NCBI GenBank assembly: GCA_018667205.1
Contig: JABIVN010000494.1
Span: 1-6,327, forward strand
Direction: 5' to 3'
Origin: Gammaproteobacteria bacterium
Lineage (GTDB): Bacteria > Pseudomonadota > Gammaproteobacteria > Pseudomonadales > Azotimanducaceae
Length of the DNA: 6,327 nt
The position numbers and the translations under genes were made by a program. The number at the start of each line of letters is the position of its first letter. Position 1 is the first letter of the stretch. Shown here in pieces: positions 5,664-6,327 of the stretch. The notes under the pieces were generated by a model. That model searched no databases and was not told the DNA's origin. It saw only the letters and a program-made list of their open reading frames with translations.

Positions 5664-5692
5664 ACGATAGTCAGCGGCGCGGGTAGTGTCAA
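5664..5692 (-). promoter_or_regulatory. Candidate sigma70 promoter for the small ORF-riboflavin synthase-cysS operon
   Basis: On the minus strand TTGACA (5692-5687) is a perfect -35 box, followed by a 17-bp spacer and TATCGT (5669-5664), four of six to the -10 consensus. Only 7 nt separate the -10 from ATG 5656, so the transcript would begin at or within a base or two of the start codon. An AT-rich stretch lies further upstream (about 5730-5760) and could aid transcription. The match is strong but untested. Confidence 0.55.
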
Positions 5693-5706
5693 TGATAAAA
5701 CCCACG

Positions 5707-5722
5707 GCCTAGGGCATTAGGC
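5707..5722. repeat. Short GC-containing inverted repeat in the divergent intergenic region
   Basis: GCCTA (5707-5711) and TAGGC (5718-5722) are exact inverse arms with a 6-nt loop, between the divergent operon promoter and ltaE. No T-run follows. It could be a small operator-like dyad or chance. Confidence 0.25.
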
Positions 5723-5743
5723 AGCATAGATATCTAATTGATA

Positions 5744-5757
5744 AATAAATATTTATT
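5744..5757. promoter_or_regulatory. AT-only perfect palindrome upstream of ltaE
   Basis: AATAAATATTTATT (5744-5757) is a perfect 14-bp palindrome. It is flanked by GATA (5740-5743) and ATC (5758-5760), so the symmetry continues with one base inserted. It sits about 35 bp before the ltaE start and contains a TATTAT (5754-5759) that could serve as the ltaE -10 box, though no convincing -35 box lies at the right distance. It may be a regulator-binding dyad or simply an AT-rich promoter region. The assignment is tentative. Confidence 0.35.
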
Positions 5758-5790
5758 ATCACCTTGATTCTTTAAAGGACGGTTGTCACA

Positions 5791-6327
5791 TTGATTGATC
5801 TAAGAAGCGATACGGTTACCCAGCCTTCTGCAGAGATGCGGCAGGCCATGGCGGCGGCCGAAACCGGTGATGACGTCTATGGCGAAGACCCAACCGTCAC
5901 CCGACTCGAAACACTTGCCGCATCGTTGACGGGAAAAGAGGCCGCCTTGTTCGTGAGCAGCGGCACGCAGGGCAATTTGCTGGCACTCTTGAGTCACTGT
6001 GAACGCGGTGATGAATATATCGCTGGTAATGATGCTCATACCTATCGTTTCGAGGCCGGCGGTGGCGCGGTTTTAGGCGGTATCCAACCGCAACCAATTC
6101 CCTTTAATGAGCGTGGTGAACTAGAGATAGAGGCCATTAGGCAGGCGATCAAGCCGGACGATTATCATTTCGCAAAAACAAAGCTGATATGCCTTGAAAA
6201 TACCACTGCCGGCAAAGTTTTGGGGCTCGATTACCTGGCAAAATTCTCAGATTTCGCTCAATCCCGCAGCCTGGGCAGGCACCTGGATGGTGCGCGGGTT
6301 TTCAATGCCTCTGTCAAACTTGGGGTA
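5791..6327 (+). CDS. ltaE: Low-specificity L-threonine aldolase, 3' end beyond the window
   Basis: LtaE is a pyridoxal-phosphate fold-type I enzyme that splits L-threonine and L-allo-threonine to glycine and acetaldehyde in the cytoplasm. The visible 179 residues begin MIDLRSDTVTQP, the canonical family N-terminus. They include DDVYGEDPTV (27-36), SSGTQGN (56-62, cofactor phosphate region), H83 in HTYRFEAGG (equivalent to the ring-stacking His83 of E. coli), LENTTAGKVLG, and HLDGAR at 164-169, where D166 should bind the cofactor ring nitrogen. The cofactor-binding Lys, about residue 197-200 in the family, lies just past the window. The start is TTG 5791: no ATG or GTG is in frame nearby and family alignment fixes it there. 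AAGGA (5775-5779) lies 11 nt upstream, a rather long spacing. In LENTTAGKVLG the usual His (LENTH) is Thr. The gene is divergent from the riboflavin synthase operon. Confidence 0.94.
   Translation, partial: MIDLRSDTVTQPSAEMRQAMAAAETGDDVYGEDPTVTRLETLAASLTGKEAALFVSSGTQGNLLALLSHCERGDEYIAGNDAHTYRFEAGGGAVLGGIQPQPIPFNERGELEIEAIRQAIKPDDYHFAKTKLICLENTTAGKVLGLDYLAKFSDFAQSRSLGRHLDGARVFNASVKLGV

Noticed and set aside
5752..5770. IHF-like site (AATCAA on the minus strand) near ltaE
   Set aside because: The second half of the consensus is not matched, and the region is AT-rich enough to give chance hits.

Overview
The window looks like ordinary chromosomal DNA of a gammaproteobacterium. The exonuclease III and riboflavin synthase follow the Escherichia coli pattern closely, including catalytic residues at matching positions. 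The genus cannot be named; a free-living, moderate-GC lineage is a guess. I see no mobile element, CRISPR array, rRNA or tRNA. The window holds seven recognisable protein genes, two of them cut by its edges, and one small unfamiliar gene.

Left block (1-1513, + strand): the 3' part of a metallo-beta-lactamase-fold hydrolase gene overlaps xthA (exonuclease III). xthA runs tail to tail into a minus-strand pair, yceI-like (1517-2104) and pyrF (2133-2990), with only 3 bp between the convergent stop codons. A perfect dyad covers that junction.

Middle (2991-3340): a 350-bp gene-free stretch lies upstream of pyrF and downstream of cysS. It holds a possible cysS terminator, a sigma70-like promoter facing pyrF and, in the inferred pyrF leader, five head-to-tail copies of a 16-bp unit that can form competing hairpins. 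This is the most unusual element in the window.

Right block (3341-5692, - strand): a likely operon reads small ORF -> riboflavin synthase -> cysS. A consensus-like promoter sits just before the small ORF and may give a leaderless mRNA. The small ORF's stop codon lies against the riboflavin synthase ribosome-binding site. A second promoter-like sequence for cysS lies in the end of the riboflavin synthase gene. Divergently, ltaE (low-specificity L-threonine aldolase) starts at 5791 on the + strand with TTG and runs off the window.

The genes are mostly housekeeping: DNA repair, pyrimidine synthesis, tRNA charging, riboflavin synthesis and threonine/glycine metabolism. No new multi-gene system is evident. 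The points worth a second look are the repeat-bearing pyrF leader, the small ORF coupled to riboflavin synthase, and the missing conventional start codons at the expected xthA and pyrF starts.
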